DNA from: Heliocidaris erythrogramma
Lineage: Eukaryota; Echinodermata; Echinoidea; Camarodonta; Echinometridae
NCBI GenBank assembly: GCA_025617745.1
Contig: CM046853.1
Location: 30,865,313-30,929,312 of the forward strand
DNA length: 64,000 bases
Direction of reading: 5' to 3'
The notes under the pieces are model-generated. The model made no database searches. It saw only the letters and a list, made by a program, of their open reading frames with translations, and was not told the origin of the DNA. Positions 53,225 through 64,000 of this stretch are shown here, piece by piece; the first letter of the stretch is position 1; each line of letters starts with the position of its first letter. A program made the position numbers and the translations under genes.

Positions 53225-53473
53225 TGCTCAGCATTTTAGTGTCTCTTTTTCAGTCCAAAAATCTTTTGAAAAGCACAACAAAAAAAAGAAAAATGTCCTC
53301 AGCATTTTAGTGTCTCTTTTTCAGTCAAAAAATTTCTGACAAGCAAAAAAAAAAAAAAGGTCCTCAGCGTTTTAGGGTCTCTTTTTAACTACTTTTTAAA
53401 GAAAAAAGCCTAGCATTGCAGGGGGTGCTGCAGCACCCCCCCCCCCCCCGCACCCCCGGCTCCCAGGCCCCTG
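53142..53473. mobile_element. hAT-like MITE with three internal repeats
   Basis: Starts CAGGCGCCTGGGA, ends TCCCAGGCCCCTG, with a perfect 8-bp duplication ACAGTGTC at 53134-53141 and 53474-53481. Inside, an A-rich spacer plus TCCTCAGC(A/G)TTTTAG(T/G)GTCT unit occurs three times. C and A runs are present. Confidence 0.9.
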
Positions 53474-54582
53474 ACAGTGTCATATTGAGTTACTCTTCGT
53501 ACATGCATGAACATAAGGACATCTCCTGTAAAACCATAGTAACATTAATCGCCCCCGGGGTACCGACTTGTTTCAAGCACCTCGACAAATCACATTCGGA
53601 AGACGGTAGACTACCTTTTATATAACTCGATTCTGATGTCGAGAGTCGTTTATTTGTCTTCCCCAGTAGCCATTTATGGCGTCTGCGAGTCAGAGGGTTA
53701 CGTCAGTGAGGGCTGATTTATGACTACATGCAGATATGGAAGTATTTGGCTGTGGTGCATTTATTGACGCCAGAGGATAAGACATAGATTCGGCAATAAT
53801 TCCAGTTCGCACTATTTCATGTCCACTTGCGTTTCATTGTAAGCTGTATATTCTACATGTATATATCTCTCTCTCTCTGTCTATCTCTCTGGAAAAACAA
53901 CCTCTACCCCTCCCCCTGAAAAAGAAAAACAAAAAAAAAACACACAAGAGAAACAACAGTTCTACAAGGTCATGCATTACAACAACAAAAAAGAAAAGTT
54001 GAAATTTCAACGAAAATGTAGATCATTGTGAGAATCAAATATTTTCAAAACATTACATCATGCTTTAGCATTAGTTTCATTTATCACACTTGGAGAAAAA
54101 CTACAAACGAATCATAAATTTGACGCAGTGGGCGGGTACAAAGCAATGAACTGTTATATATCCCATACGAAGTTACATCGTTCAATTTGCACTCAGGTTG
54201 ATAATGTCAGGCAGCTCAATTCAATATCAAGATATCAGCAGACTATCAAAATTCGTTCCAAAAGAGCTCCTTATTAAACAGTCGCAGCCCCTAAGTGCAT
54301 TGCACTCATTTCCAGCACGATACGTTCCCTTATTCTTCATAAATTATGATTATCAGCGGTCCAATGTTCAAGAACATTTATTTTAACTCGCCCATACATT
54401 AGTGAATTAATCACGATGCAGATAATAATCATTAACTGATTTGATAAAACATTATGCGGTGTTTCTTAGTCATTGTTACGAATTGAGAGGGATACATTGA
54501 CTACTAAAAGCAATTATAATAAAAGGTATAAGTTCTGTGTATCATAGTTCATACAATTATGATGCTTCATCGATCTTGTTAA

Positions 54583-55952
54583 AGACCCCAACTGAAGCAA
54601 ATACAACCATAGATCGATGGAAAGATAAGTAGACGTAAAATACAAATAATGTGGGTAAGCATCATTTTTCCTTTCAAAAATCCACAAAAAACAGAAAGTA
54701 CAACTCACTGTACGCCCCCTTCCGGTTACGTAATAACAAGGGTTCGCTCGGCCGATACACTTATGACGTCATCTTGTGTGGACAACTCTGTGGCTGGCGC
54801 ACGTAGCAGCGCGTAAACAATGGACAGTGAATAGCTTTCGTACAATAGCCAGTTAGTTTCGGGGGCGGAGTTTGTCAAGTTTTGTGAAAGTTTTGAGAGC
54901 TGATTTAACAGAGATGGCTGCCTCAAAAACATAGGGCTTAACAAGAGAAATGCAACAGAAAAGAATTATTGAAATTTAACAATTTGTTATCGAGTTATGC
55001 CATCATTGCCATATTGTGACAGGTTTGATTTACATGTCCCATCCTGCCGCATAAGCAAATTAAGTCATCTATCAACTCTCCTTCACACAGATTTTGAACA
55101 GAAAATTGAGGAAAAAATACTGTGACTTTCTTAATCTGACAGACACTGCCTTGGGGTTTTTGAGAGGGAATGAGACATGAGAGAGGTTTTCATGCCCAGA
55201 ACTCAGAAGAAAAATGTTCATGGACTCAGAGTTCGTCCCGAAATCAGTTTATCATCTTTAGCACTGCAGTTTGATTATTTTTATAACATTTGAGACTTCA
55301 GAGGCTCTCCTATAAATTTCAGGGATTATATATATAATATATTCCGTTTTTTATATAGCGCCTAATACATCGGTGATGTCTCTAAGCGCTTTACAGATAT
55401 ATTATTACCCCGGTCATCGGATTCTGGCATGCCCTCACACAATGTATGCACATTCTCCGCTTCCTGCAGTATTCCAGCAAAGGGCAATACAGTGACGCTC
55501 CCATTGCTAAGCAAACGACATTAACTTTCGCATCCTACCGGGTACCCATTTAACACCTGGGTGGAGAGTGGCAAATGTAGATCAACGTCTTGCCAAAGGA
55601 CTCTAGTGCTGCGGTTGGATTCGAACCCCGGACCTCGTGGTTCACAGTCCGGATTCTGTGAAGCTAGAAGCAGTCTCAGCGAGAAATATCTCTGAAACCA
55701 TACAATGTAGAGTAGACTTATTTTTCGTTCTAGTCTGACTAAATTAACCTAAAAAATGCATGGTAGAATTCCACTATTTACGAGTTTCCAAATCAGTAAT
55801 CAATAGTCAGTTAGTGTCTTTAAAGAAAACTAGGAGTGTGTTGTAACCAAATTTTACCAGGGTAAACCGCTGCCTTAGAACTAGAAATTAGAGTTAGAGC
55901 TTTCTGCAGATATATAATTTGTCTATTCCATTTTTGGCTTCGGTTGGGGTCT
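54583..55952. mobile_element. TTAA-flanked element of 1.37 kb with a SINE inside
   Basis: TTAA at 54579-54582 and 55953-55956. Ends AGACCCCAACTGAAGC and, in complement, AGACCCCAACCGAAGC. It is related in wording to family T1 (AGACCTCAGCCTGACC), including a following TACAACCATA segment. A tRNA-derived SINE lies at 55340-55655. No transposase frame was found. Confidence 0.85.
55340..55655 (-). mobile_element. tRNA-derived SINE, best preserved 3' half
   Basis: On the minus strand: GTCCGGGGTTCGAATCCAACC (B box), AGAGTCCTTTGGCAAGACGT, CACCCAGGTGTTAAATGGGT, then GGGGTAATAATATATCTGTA, AAGCGCTTAGAGACATCACC and a GGCGCTATATAAAA tail. The tRNA-like head is truncated or diverged near 55655. This tail defines the family. 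Confidence 0.75.
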
Positions 55953-56342
55953 TTAACTATTCTATGGGGCGATGGGATATTGAAAAGGAAGTGCGAAGGG
56001 GTATTGAAAGGAATAATCACGCTCAATGAATGTATGAGAAAATATCAACATAAAAATATTGTTCTTGACTTAATTACAAATATTTGGTTGAATTTGAATA
56101 GAACAGCTAGGACTTGTGTCTGACCCGTTGACTACTGGATTATCAAATTCCCATAGGATTAATACAGGGATGACCCTGTTCCCGTGGGCAATGGGTTAAT
56201 GTCCCTAATAAAGATACTAGAATCAGTGGAAGAGTATTCCAAAGGTATGGAGCTGATGCACTGAATATCTCTGAATGCAAAATTCTCACAGCATATCATG
56301 TATAGATGTCAAGCTCATTGTAATTTGATTCTGAGCTCGTTA

Positions 56343-56553
56343 CACTCTTAGAAATGTTGGGTAAATGCCACTGGGTAAATGAAGATTGGGCATAGGTTGG
56401 TTAAATATTGCTCAAATTTTACATGCATTTACCCAACATTGGTCAAAAATAACAATGAAATTGGTAAAGTTTACCCAAAAGTTGGTCGGACTCATAAGGA
56501 CCCTCATGTTGGGTAAAATTTGGGTAAAATTTTGCCCAATATTTCTAAGAGTG
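56343..56553. mobile_element. CACTCTTA-end TIR element E2 (word TTGGGTAAA)
   Basis: TA-flanked (56341-56342, 56554-56555). Ends CACTCTTAGAAAT and exact complement. GGGTAAA or TTTACCC (with close variants such as GGTTAAAT and TTGCCCAA) occurs about nine times in 210 bases on both strands. Confidence 0.85.
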
Positions 56554-57344
56554 TATGGTTATTTCTTGAAATATGAGTAAGAAAAATATATTCTCATAGA
56601 AATTATTCGCCATATTCACTGAATATTGTGAAACATCAGTAGATTACAAAATATGTCAGTCATGTGAAGAAAAAAATCGGAGCAAGACTTAATCCTCCAT
56701 CATGAAAATAATAGTCGATTAAAAATATGATTTGCAACTCTGCTGCTAAATCAGACCCAACAAGTTGCATCGGACATTGGATACAAATCCTTTAAATTTG
56801 AATATTGTGTGTGTATATAACAGAGAAGGAGAAATAGGAAAACAGAAAGTGCTTCGTGGCGTGCATATCACCTCTCAAAACCATATGGGACGAAAGGTCA
56901 GACAAATGCGACCAACATGGAGTTAGTCAAGTTCGTCAGCCCATGCAGACGACACTGCAGAGCTTACAAAATAGAAATATTCACAGATATAGATATATGT
57001 AACTCAGTGGTGAAAGAACACTTTAAACAGCCACAATATATAAATCCTTTCTACAGATCTTCTTTAGTAGAATACAGGTTGGTGAATCCGAAAAGAGTGA
57101 TCGTTCAAGGTATAACGCGGCAATTCTGAAACAAACCGAAGTTAGACCGCTCACAACTCATACCAAACAGCAAACTCTCTCTGTGAATTCTTTTTAAAAA
57201 TTCATATCATTTCAGAACATCAATCAACATTTTCATGCAGCATCTTTAACTTTATAACCATCAGAGCACAGATCTTCACAATACTCCCATTGCTCGAAAA
57301 ATGGAAGAAGAAATAAATGACAGAAAATCAAGTTCAACACTTAC

Positions 57345-57417
57345 AAATAAAAAGATGCAACTGGTTGCGATGTCCCTGCTGACCAGTCTTACACAGTATA
57401 GCGGACTGGTGATATAA
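57345..57417 (-). promoter_or_regulatory. Candidate TATA box and noncoding first exon of the aminopeptidase gene
   Basis: On the minus strand TTATATC (57417-57411) is followed about 30 bases later by a possible start zone (GTAAGACTGGTCAG, about 57390). After a further 45 bases without ATG comes a strong donor GTAAGTGTT (57344 downward). Exon 1 needs an upstream donor because an acceptor precedes its ATG at 49062. Other sites could serve equally well. RNA data would decide. Confidence 0.3.
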
Positions 57418-57429
57418 GGGTGTTGCAAC

Positions 57430-59050
57430 TCTTTGTATAATGTAACGTAAACCGCTGCTCCGTTTGTTTCGCTGTACGGTTTACTTTAGACCCTGTTTAC
57501 ACTCGCAGGTGGAACAAGTTCATAGCAAGCCACAAGGGGAATTTCTCCACGATTGTGAATAAGAGAAGCCTTACCGTATATCAAGACCGTCAGAAATGTA
57601 ACAGCAGGTGCTCGGGGAGCAAAATGATTGGGGGTGGGGTGCTTTTAACATGATTTCCCGACAGGAAACAACAAATAAATAAATACTTACAAGCATTGTA
57701 AACGTCCCTAGATTATAGAATAAGCAGACAAACATTAAGTGAAAAGCCAACAAGCAAAATTATAAATTGGTCCTTGGATTTTTCCCGACAACATTTCGTT
57801 TCCATATAAGGGGTATTTTTTCGTTCAATTAATATTTCATCAGATTTTTAAAGGAAACTATGATTAGATTGATGTAACCCTCCACCTCCAGCAACACGTC
57901 CCCTTAAAGAATGTGTTCCCAGAAGTAAAGAGTGGCCCATAGCGTACTAAATTCATCTTATATGGCTTTTTTTTATAAGATCATGGTCAAACTCATAGTA
58001 AGCTTGTTCAATTAATGCATGCTTTTTCAAGATGTAAACGGCGTGTTCACACATGTACCACTCTACAAGAACGGTCTGATGCGATTTCTTGTTGGATCTC
58101 CCGATGTGAAATGGGTCTCGTATCACCCAGCTCTTTTACTCTAATGGGCGTTGCATATGTATCGCCAAGTCCAAAGGTAGCCAAGTGATGCGATAAGGAA
58201 ATGGAGGAGTAAAAAAAAAAGAAATTTGTGCAAGACTGAAATTATCTGTGGATGATATTACGATAAAGTAGGTGGCAAAATTGCAGTTTAAAGTTTTTAA
58301 ACCATTCATTGCCATTCGGATGAGGCCATGTGACTCTGTGTGTGTGTGGGGGGGGGGGTATGCGTGTGTGTCTATATGACATCGAACAAAGAGAACAGTG
58401 GGTCATCGGTAGTAATTCAATAGGTCATCGGTTGTCAACAGTTGGTGAGGTTTATTCCGTCAATGAATTTTGTGACGCAATTCAATAGTGGAGTCATCGG
58501 TTGAAATTCGAACAATAGAAAACATAGATGTGTGCGTATGCGTATGGGTGTGTGGGTGGGTGTGTGTGTGTGAGTGAGTGAATGTCTGGTTTTAGGGAAG
58601 TAAGTGTGGGTGGGAGGGATGGAAGGTTTCTACGCACTGGTAGTTCCGGAGAGAATGGGTAGGGAGGGGTCCTTGTCGTTTGTTTGTCTTTGTTGTTTTT
58701 TTTAATAATAGATTCCGTAAAATTATGATTTGTTCACTTTGTTTGGATATACATCATCACACTAATATGTTTAAATCTTATATAATCATGTATGGAATAA
58801 TTTCAATTCAGTTACACCATTAGAAACGCACATTTTATTAGTTTTGATTTTACGTTCCAGAGGAAGAATATTTTGCATGATAATTATATAAGTGATGATA
58901 AAGTATTTTATTTGTTCATTGTGTTAAAACATTCAAAGAGAATATGTTGATTGTATAATTTGTGTTTCATGGAGTCAGTAATAAAGATGATTATTCTGTA
59001 AACAACAATTTTTCGAATAATGACATACACTACCAAACAGCACACTACGA
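57430..59050. other. Intergenic DNA with a GT-rich tract
   Basis: No gene recognised. From 58335 to 58600 there are (GT)n, a G run, and three copies of GGTCATCGGT/AGTCATCGGTTG. The rest is AT-rich. Confidence 0.5.
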
Positions 59051-59056
59051 TAGACT

Positions 59057-59594
59057 GCGAAAGCAGATTGGTGAAAGTTTGAACGAAATCAGACAAGGAA
59101 TAAGAAAGTTATGAATTTTTGAAAGTTGTAATCACTATGCATATGGGAATTTCAAATTGGCCAAATAGGTAATGTCACTGTGATGTAGCTGTGGACAAAT
59201 CTCCCATTCGCTCCAACACAGAAAATGACTAAAATGTCACTTTTTTCAAAACGTATTACTCAGTAGGATCTTTTTCTTTCATGAGGACCTATACCAATTT
59301 GCTATCTCTAATATATTTTGAGTACTGCCTCGAGGGTAAAAGTGCCTTGAAGTAAACAGCTAATTAATGATATTTTTGTGTATGACAAATGGAAGAGTTG
59401 TCCACAAAAAGGTCACACAATCCACTCACCAAATTGCCAATTTGAGATTCCCATAGATGTAGTGATCTCATTTTTTAAACATCCATAACTTTCTTAGTCC
59501 TTGTCCGATTTCTTTCAAACTTTCACCATCCTGTTTTTCTTATTTTTCTGCTTTCACACAAATCAACTTATTACCAAGGTTGGATTGTCCTTTT
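59057..59594. mobile_element. TTAA-type MITE, family T2 copy 3, left end lost
   Basis: Contains GATTGGTGAAAGTTTGAACG and, toward the right, ATTTCTTTCAAACTTTCACC, then GGTTGGATTGTCCTTTTTAA. It is collinear with 11494-11998. The left terminal repeat is missing. Confidence 0.7.
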
Positions 59595-60702
59595 TAAGCC
59601 TATCTGGGCATTTAACCCTTCTACCACGGCTGGTAGACCTACAAATACGTTGTTTTGAGTTTATATCTATATGCAATCTTCATCGTTTGATTTCTTCAGG
59701 TTAGCAAAATATGACATGATAATACTTAACAAATTTTGATAATTTTCTCAGCTGGCAAGCATTAGACAGATTAAAAAGCTTGTTCATGTTCAATGTACTT
59801 ACTCTGCTTTTTAACAAGTTATTTGGTAAATAAGTATGTCTCAAGTCATGAAAACAGGAACAAACAGAAATATAATGATATTCATCTCCAATATCTTTAG
59901 AAGTACATAAGGGAAATTGAATACCATCAATAACACTAGCATCAAATCGACTTATATTGACAGGCAGATTATGTGATCTGCATCTAAATCTTTATGATCC
60001 AGAAGCTCAAAATATTTTTCTTTCACTAAGTTTGAATATTCTGTAATTAGTGCAAATACGGTTATATAGTGTGCGGTGGGCATTATGTCACTTGGTGCTG
60101 ATGTCACATATTACTTCGCTTTGAAATTATCATTTGGAAAGCATTAAAGTAATAATCCTTATCGTCACGTTATAAGCATGCTACGCTTTTGTTATATTAA
60201 TGGCTCTTCATTCGTAACATTATAAAATGACGTAACCCACCTTTAGTATTTGAGACAAACCAACCAATCTCCAATTTACAAAAAAAAATTAAAAATGAAT
60301 AATCATATATACGACTACCATGCAATTTCCATTGATTTTAATCCCAAAATACTCCAATCACATATTATGCATTCATATAGGGCAATGAGAAATTGTCAAG
60401 CAGAAATGACTCTCCTCTTCCCTGGTGGGGTGTGGCAAATGGAAATTAATGCCTTGCTCATTTGTCCAATGGTAATTTATTCTTTTAAAGGAATAATTCG
60501 TCATGACGTTTACTAATGGGACACATAAATGTAGTTCAATTCTGTTAATTTGGCCATTCTATAAATGTATTCGTATGGTGTAACATGATTCATATTATAG
60601 CAACGAGCAAGAAATCTTCGTCAGTTGCATTTCTGTTAAAAAAAGGATCTATTTTTATGGGTTTGCTTAACAGGGGTTTGCTTAACAGGGGTTATTTAAC
60701 CA

Positions 60703-60733
60703 GGGAGGTGGAAGAGTCTGCCACCTCCCTGAT
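60703..60733. repeat. Hairpin CAGGGAGGTGG...CCACCTCCCTG
   Basis: 11-bp arms around a 9-base loop, just after a 15-base direct repeat (GGGTTTGCTTAACAG-type) and just before the TTAA of the next element. Confidence 0.7.
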
Positions 60734-60737
60734 TTAA

Positions 60738-61219
60738 CTCTTTCAGTGCCGATGTTACGTATATGTGACTGATAGACTTGCCAGTTTCATTCACCAATTG
60801 CTCGACCACAGGAAAGGTATATGGTGGTCAATGTATATCAAAATATTGAGCATAAATCAAGCATTCTAAATATATGATTACAATTATATGCTACCATAGA
60901 AATTTTCAGATAAAATTACAGATTTTTAAAAAGATATTACCTTATTTCAGCATTAAATAATAGTAAACATATGAGAAACTAAAAAAGTGGACAAAATAGG
61001 AACTCAAATATAATTTTTATAAATAATTCTTATGCAAAAATTTGGGTAAAGTAATAATGTTTGGTATCATAAGAAATGGTAATAAATTTCCTAACAAGTT
61101 TTGTACACAATATTCTGTGAAATAATACATGGTTAATGAAGTGCAGACATTTGAAAACTAAGCATTGATCCCATTTTGGTAAAATTTTGAGAGAGCTAAA
61201 CCCCTTGGCACAGTAAGAG
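60738..61219. mobile_element. TTAA-flanked MITE with CTCTTTCAGTGCC ends
   Basis: TTAA at 60734-60737 and 61220-61223. Ends CTCTTTCAGTGCC and, in complement, CTCTTACTGTGCC. The interior is AT-rich without coding sequence. Confidence 0.8.
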
Positions 61220-61538
61220 TTAACCAACCGACGAGTTCATTGAAACATGTATATTGATACCTGATATTGTTCAGTTTGCACTGTACAAAAGGAAGGTACA
61301 AAGTTCAGCATGATTTTGTTTGGTAAAGTATTTACTCCGAGAGTCCGTATCAGTTCACGACAATCTTATCTCTTTGCCTTTGCCATACACCTGTTGATTT
61401 GAGCATTATATCGATAGCGCATTCCTATATAAAGATTGCAAAGCGGTTCTACAAAAATAATGCGTTTGAAGACGTTATAACATCTCAGCCACACCGTCGA
61501 TACATCTCCAAACCGACCGAGAACTAGGTCATCCTTAT

Positions 61539-61686
61539 GGGCCCCATTTCATAAAACTTGTTATCAATAACAAGTTGCTATAGTTGTTATAAGCTACTGA
61601 AATCCTTGCATCTGATTGGCCCACAGCAAATTTGTCATAGAAATGTGGCAGTTGTTACTGATAACAAGTTTTATGAAACTGGACCC
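61539..61686 (+). mobile_element. Palindromic MITE, family F copy 3 (word TTGTTATCAATAACAA)
   Basis: Ends GGGCCCCATTTCATAAAACT and, in complement, GGGTCCAGTTTCATAAAACT. Centre GTTATAAGCTACTGAAATCC then TTGCATCTGATTGGC and AGCAAATTTGTC. Left stem word TTGTTATCAATAACAA, right TTGTTACTGATAACAA. Confidence 0.85.
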
Positions 61687-62204
61687 TGGTATCGGTCTTG
61701 TTGGTCTGACGGGGTATGACGTAACAATATCACGTGGTTCAACAAAGCTGCGATCCCTATTAAAACAAAGGTTACTCATAACGCAAAGAAATGTGAGAGG
61801 AAAAAAACAAACAAACAAGGGTACGTCTCTAAAGGGTTTCATCAAAATTGCGATTAGCTTTACTTAAAGGTCTATTATACACAACCCCCCAAGTTGAGAA
61901 CCACTGTTCAAGATGGAGGAAGGAGAGTGATACCACGGTTACGGAAATGCAAAACAATATAAATATTGACAGGAAAAAAATGAAATATGTCTTCTCTCAC
62001 TTCCCTTATCCAAGACTGATATTCCAAAAAAAGAAAATGGCGATTAGGCTATGTCATCACCACATAATGACAGGGTGCAGCTGTTTTAGCTCAACAATTA
62101 TAATGCTTTATGGGGCACTTTGCTCCTTTTTTGGAAGCGGGGCTGTAAATAAAGGATATCTGATAGGAGAATCTGATAGATTTTGATGGATTCCATGTAG
62201 ATGT

Positions 62205-62590
62205 CGACGTAGCTGTAAGTGGATAGTGTAGTGGTGTCGAAGTCGAGTGGTTCAAGCACTTTACTGGAGATGAGAAGGTCGTGGGTTCGATCCCCGGCAC
62301 GGCATCTTTGTCTCTGAGCAAGGCATTTTATCTACATTGCTCCTCTCCATCCAGGCAATAGATGGGGACCCGGTATACGATGCGAAAGTTATTGTAGTTG
62401 GTTTAGCATTGTGAGCATCTGCAAAAGGCGCCTGGCTGGAATGCTCCCCAGGGAGTGGAGAAGGTGCATACATTGTGTGCGAGCAAGCCTGAATCCGATG
62501 ACCAGAGTAATAATACATGTATATCTGTCAAGTGCTTAGAGACACTGGAGACCTTAGTACCCTATGTAGACACCGTGGACCAAGGGGGGA
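62205..62590 (+). mobile_element. tRNA-derived SINE, plus-strand copy with intact-looking head
   Basis: A-box-like region AGTGTAGTGGTGTCGAAG and a clear B box GGTTCGATCCC (about 62286), then TCTCTGAGCAAGGCATTTTA, GGGGACCCGG, GCATACATTGTGTGCGAGCA and a tail GTAATAATACATGTATATCT followed by GTGCTTAGAGACACTGG. The tail is the same as in 55340-55655. Confidence 0.75.
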
Positions 62591-62716
62591 TGTTTACATT
62601 CGCGCGGTATCATCCTAGAAATGCTTGATGTAGAATAATATCTAAAACATTCCAACTAATACTAGTAGGCTATATCGATGTCATCATTTCATGTGTATTT
62701 ATAACATGCGGGAACA

Positions 62717-62932
62717 AAAGGGGCTCGTTTATGGTGATAGCATGCGTTGCAATCATACCACCGTGTGGTCCGTATTTTTACACAGCTAGTTTCATGTCTC
62801 CGGGCTAGGTTAAATAGTAACAGGGGCTCGTTTATGGTGATAGCATGCGCGAGTTGCAATCATACCACCGCGTGGTCCGTCTTTTTACAGCTAGTTTCAT
62901 GTCTCCGGGCTAGGTTAAATAGTAACAGAGCG
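62717..62932. repeat. Two-copy tandem duplication of about 105 bp
   Basis: GGGGCTCGTTTATGGTGATA, TTGCAATCATACCACCG and GGGCTAGGTTAAATAGTAAC occur twice in tandem (from about 62720 and from about 62823) with small indels. Confidence 0.9.
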
Positions 62933-62982
62933 AGAATCAATAAGAATAAAATAAGACAATGTATTAAAAAAAAAAAGAGCTG

Positions 62983-62983
62983 C

Positions 62984-63013
<30 letters not shown>
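62983..63013. repeat. (GA)n microsatellite
   Basis: About 13 uninterrupted AG units after an A run. Confidence 0.95.
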
Positions 63014-63018
<5 letters not shown>

Positions 63019-63424
63019 AGGCCATTTCGACCTTTGATCTCTGCAAATTGAACCAAATTTTAGGAGTAATTGGGAGGTCGACACCATACCGAGTTAGGTC
63101 AGTGTGTAACCATGCATGCATGTATATATGTCGTGGAAGGGAGGGGGAGGGGGTTGTACTATAATTCTTTAAACAAAACCAAAAAAAAACAAGGACCCAA
63201 AGAACTGGGACGACGCCAAGAATTAAAATTTACGAAGGGAAAAGGATAATCACAATTCATGAAGGAAGTGTGGATAAATTCTATTTGCACTTCCTTATAA
63301 GTTTCCAATTCCCCACCATCTTTTTTACAGTTCGGGTGGGAGGGAAAAGAGTTTCGGAATAATTTCAAATGACTTTGGCATGTTCAACTGCCACTAATGA
63401 GTAAGGTCATGTGATGGAAATTGG

Positions 63425-63678
63425 CGTAGATACGAAGGCACGGGGGTACATGCCGTAACCCCCCCCCCCCCCCCCCCCCCCAGCGAAAGAAGGGAAAAGA
63501 GCGAAAGAGGGAGAAAAAAAGGAGGATGGGGAAGGCAACGTAAAAATAATAATAATATACACGACCCCCCTCCCAAACATTCTCCTCGCTCGACGCGCCA
63601 CCATATAAATACCGCGTGCCCAACCCCTCCCCTTGACACCATTGCCCCCTTAATAGCTGGACCCATGCTACGCCACTC
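63425..63678. mobile_element. hAT-like element with long C run
   Basis: Left ATTGGCGTAGATACGAAGG and right GGACCCATGCTACGCCACTC resemble the GGCGTA...TACGCC ends of the hAT-like group. A C run of about 23 bases lies at 63460-63481. No clear duplication was found. Open frames on the minus strand are artefacts. Confidence 0.55.
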
Positions 63679-63679
63679 T

Positions 63680-64000
63680 GGGATATTATAAAGTTTAGAG
63701 TTTAGACAAAGTCACCGATCTTTGACCATTTAAGAGGCAAAAGTATATAGATTTGTACTGCAGGTTTTTTAATAATTCAAATATTTGTAGAGCTGACCCG
63801 TTTTTCTCACCAGTTTCTCTGTAATGAAACTTGCGAATTTTCTTGGAACACGATATGAAAAGCATGTGTTGAAATGTTATAATGTTATCTAACCATTAGC
63901 TTTTTTGCATTAAAATTATTATTTCAATAACTGTGTTTTTTTATTAAAACATGAATTTCCTAAATATATATTATACAAAATAAACAAAAGTTCATCGTGA
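63680..64000. other. AT-rich DNA at right edge
   Basis: No gene or repeat recognised. Confidence 0.5.

Overview
The window looks like nuclear DNA of a marine invertebrate deuterostome, most likely a sea urchin or a close relative. The evidence is long AT-rich introns, split genes with GT-AG borders, animal-only gene families, and a very dense load of short TIR elements, foldback elements and SINEs. No bacterial operon, CRISPR array, tRNA gene or rRNA gene was seen. The species itself is an inference from style, not from a diagnostic marker.

Only two protein-coding genes are supported, both on the minus strand. At the left edge (1648-3676) are the first two coding exons of a NAB-family transcriptional corepressor; the rest lies outside the window. 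GC boxes and EGR-like sites sit 1.4-2.1 kb upstream of its start. The main gene is a complete M1 zinc aminopeptidase (aminopeptidase N type) in 19 coding exons from 49029 down to 22142. The exons join in frame to 3033 nt (1010 residues). It has a short cytosolic tail, one membrane anchor, a Thr/Pro/Glu-rich stalk, GAMEN, HELAHQW with the distant zinc-binding Glu, and a C-terminal helical domain. One intron appears to use a GC donor. A possible noncoding first exon with a TATA-like box lies near 57345-57420.

Layout: 1-3.7 kb NAB exons with three inserted elements; 3.7-6 kb AT-rich upstream DNA and a GC-rich promoter-like zone; 6-22 kb intergenic repeats (a nested mariner-like/SINE/TTAA stack, paired small palindromic elements, a 124-bp tandem repeat split by a TIR element, telomere-like repeats); 22.1-49 kb the aminopeptidase gene, whose introns hold most other elements, including an array of nuclear-receptor-like half-sites at 34.3-35.3 kb; 49-57 kb its probable 5' intron; 57-64 kb intergenic repeats.

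The most unusual pattern is in the non-coding DNA. Several small palindromic elements share the same framework (ends and centre) but carry different stem 'words', and every copy of the word inside one element has changed together. A second item of note is a SINE whose head resembles the Alu domain of 7SL RNA. At least eleven elements are flanked by TTAA at both ends or at one intact end. No intact transposase is present; the only coding remnant is a Tc1-type C-terminal fragment.
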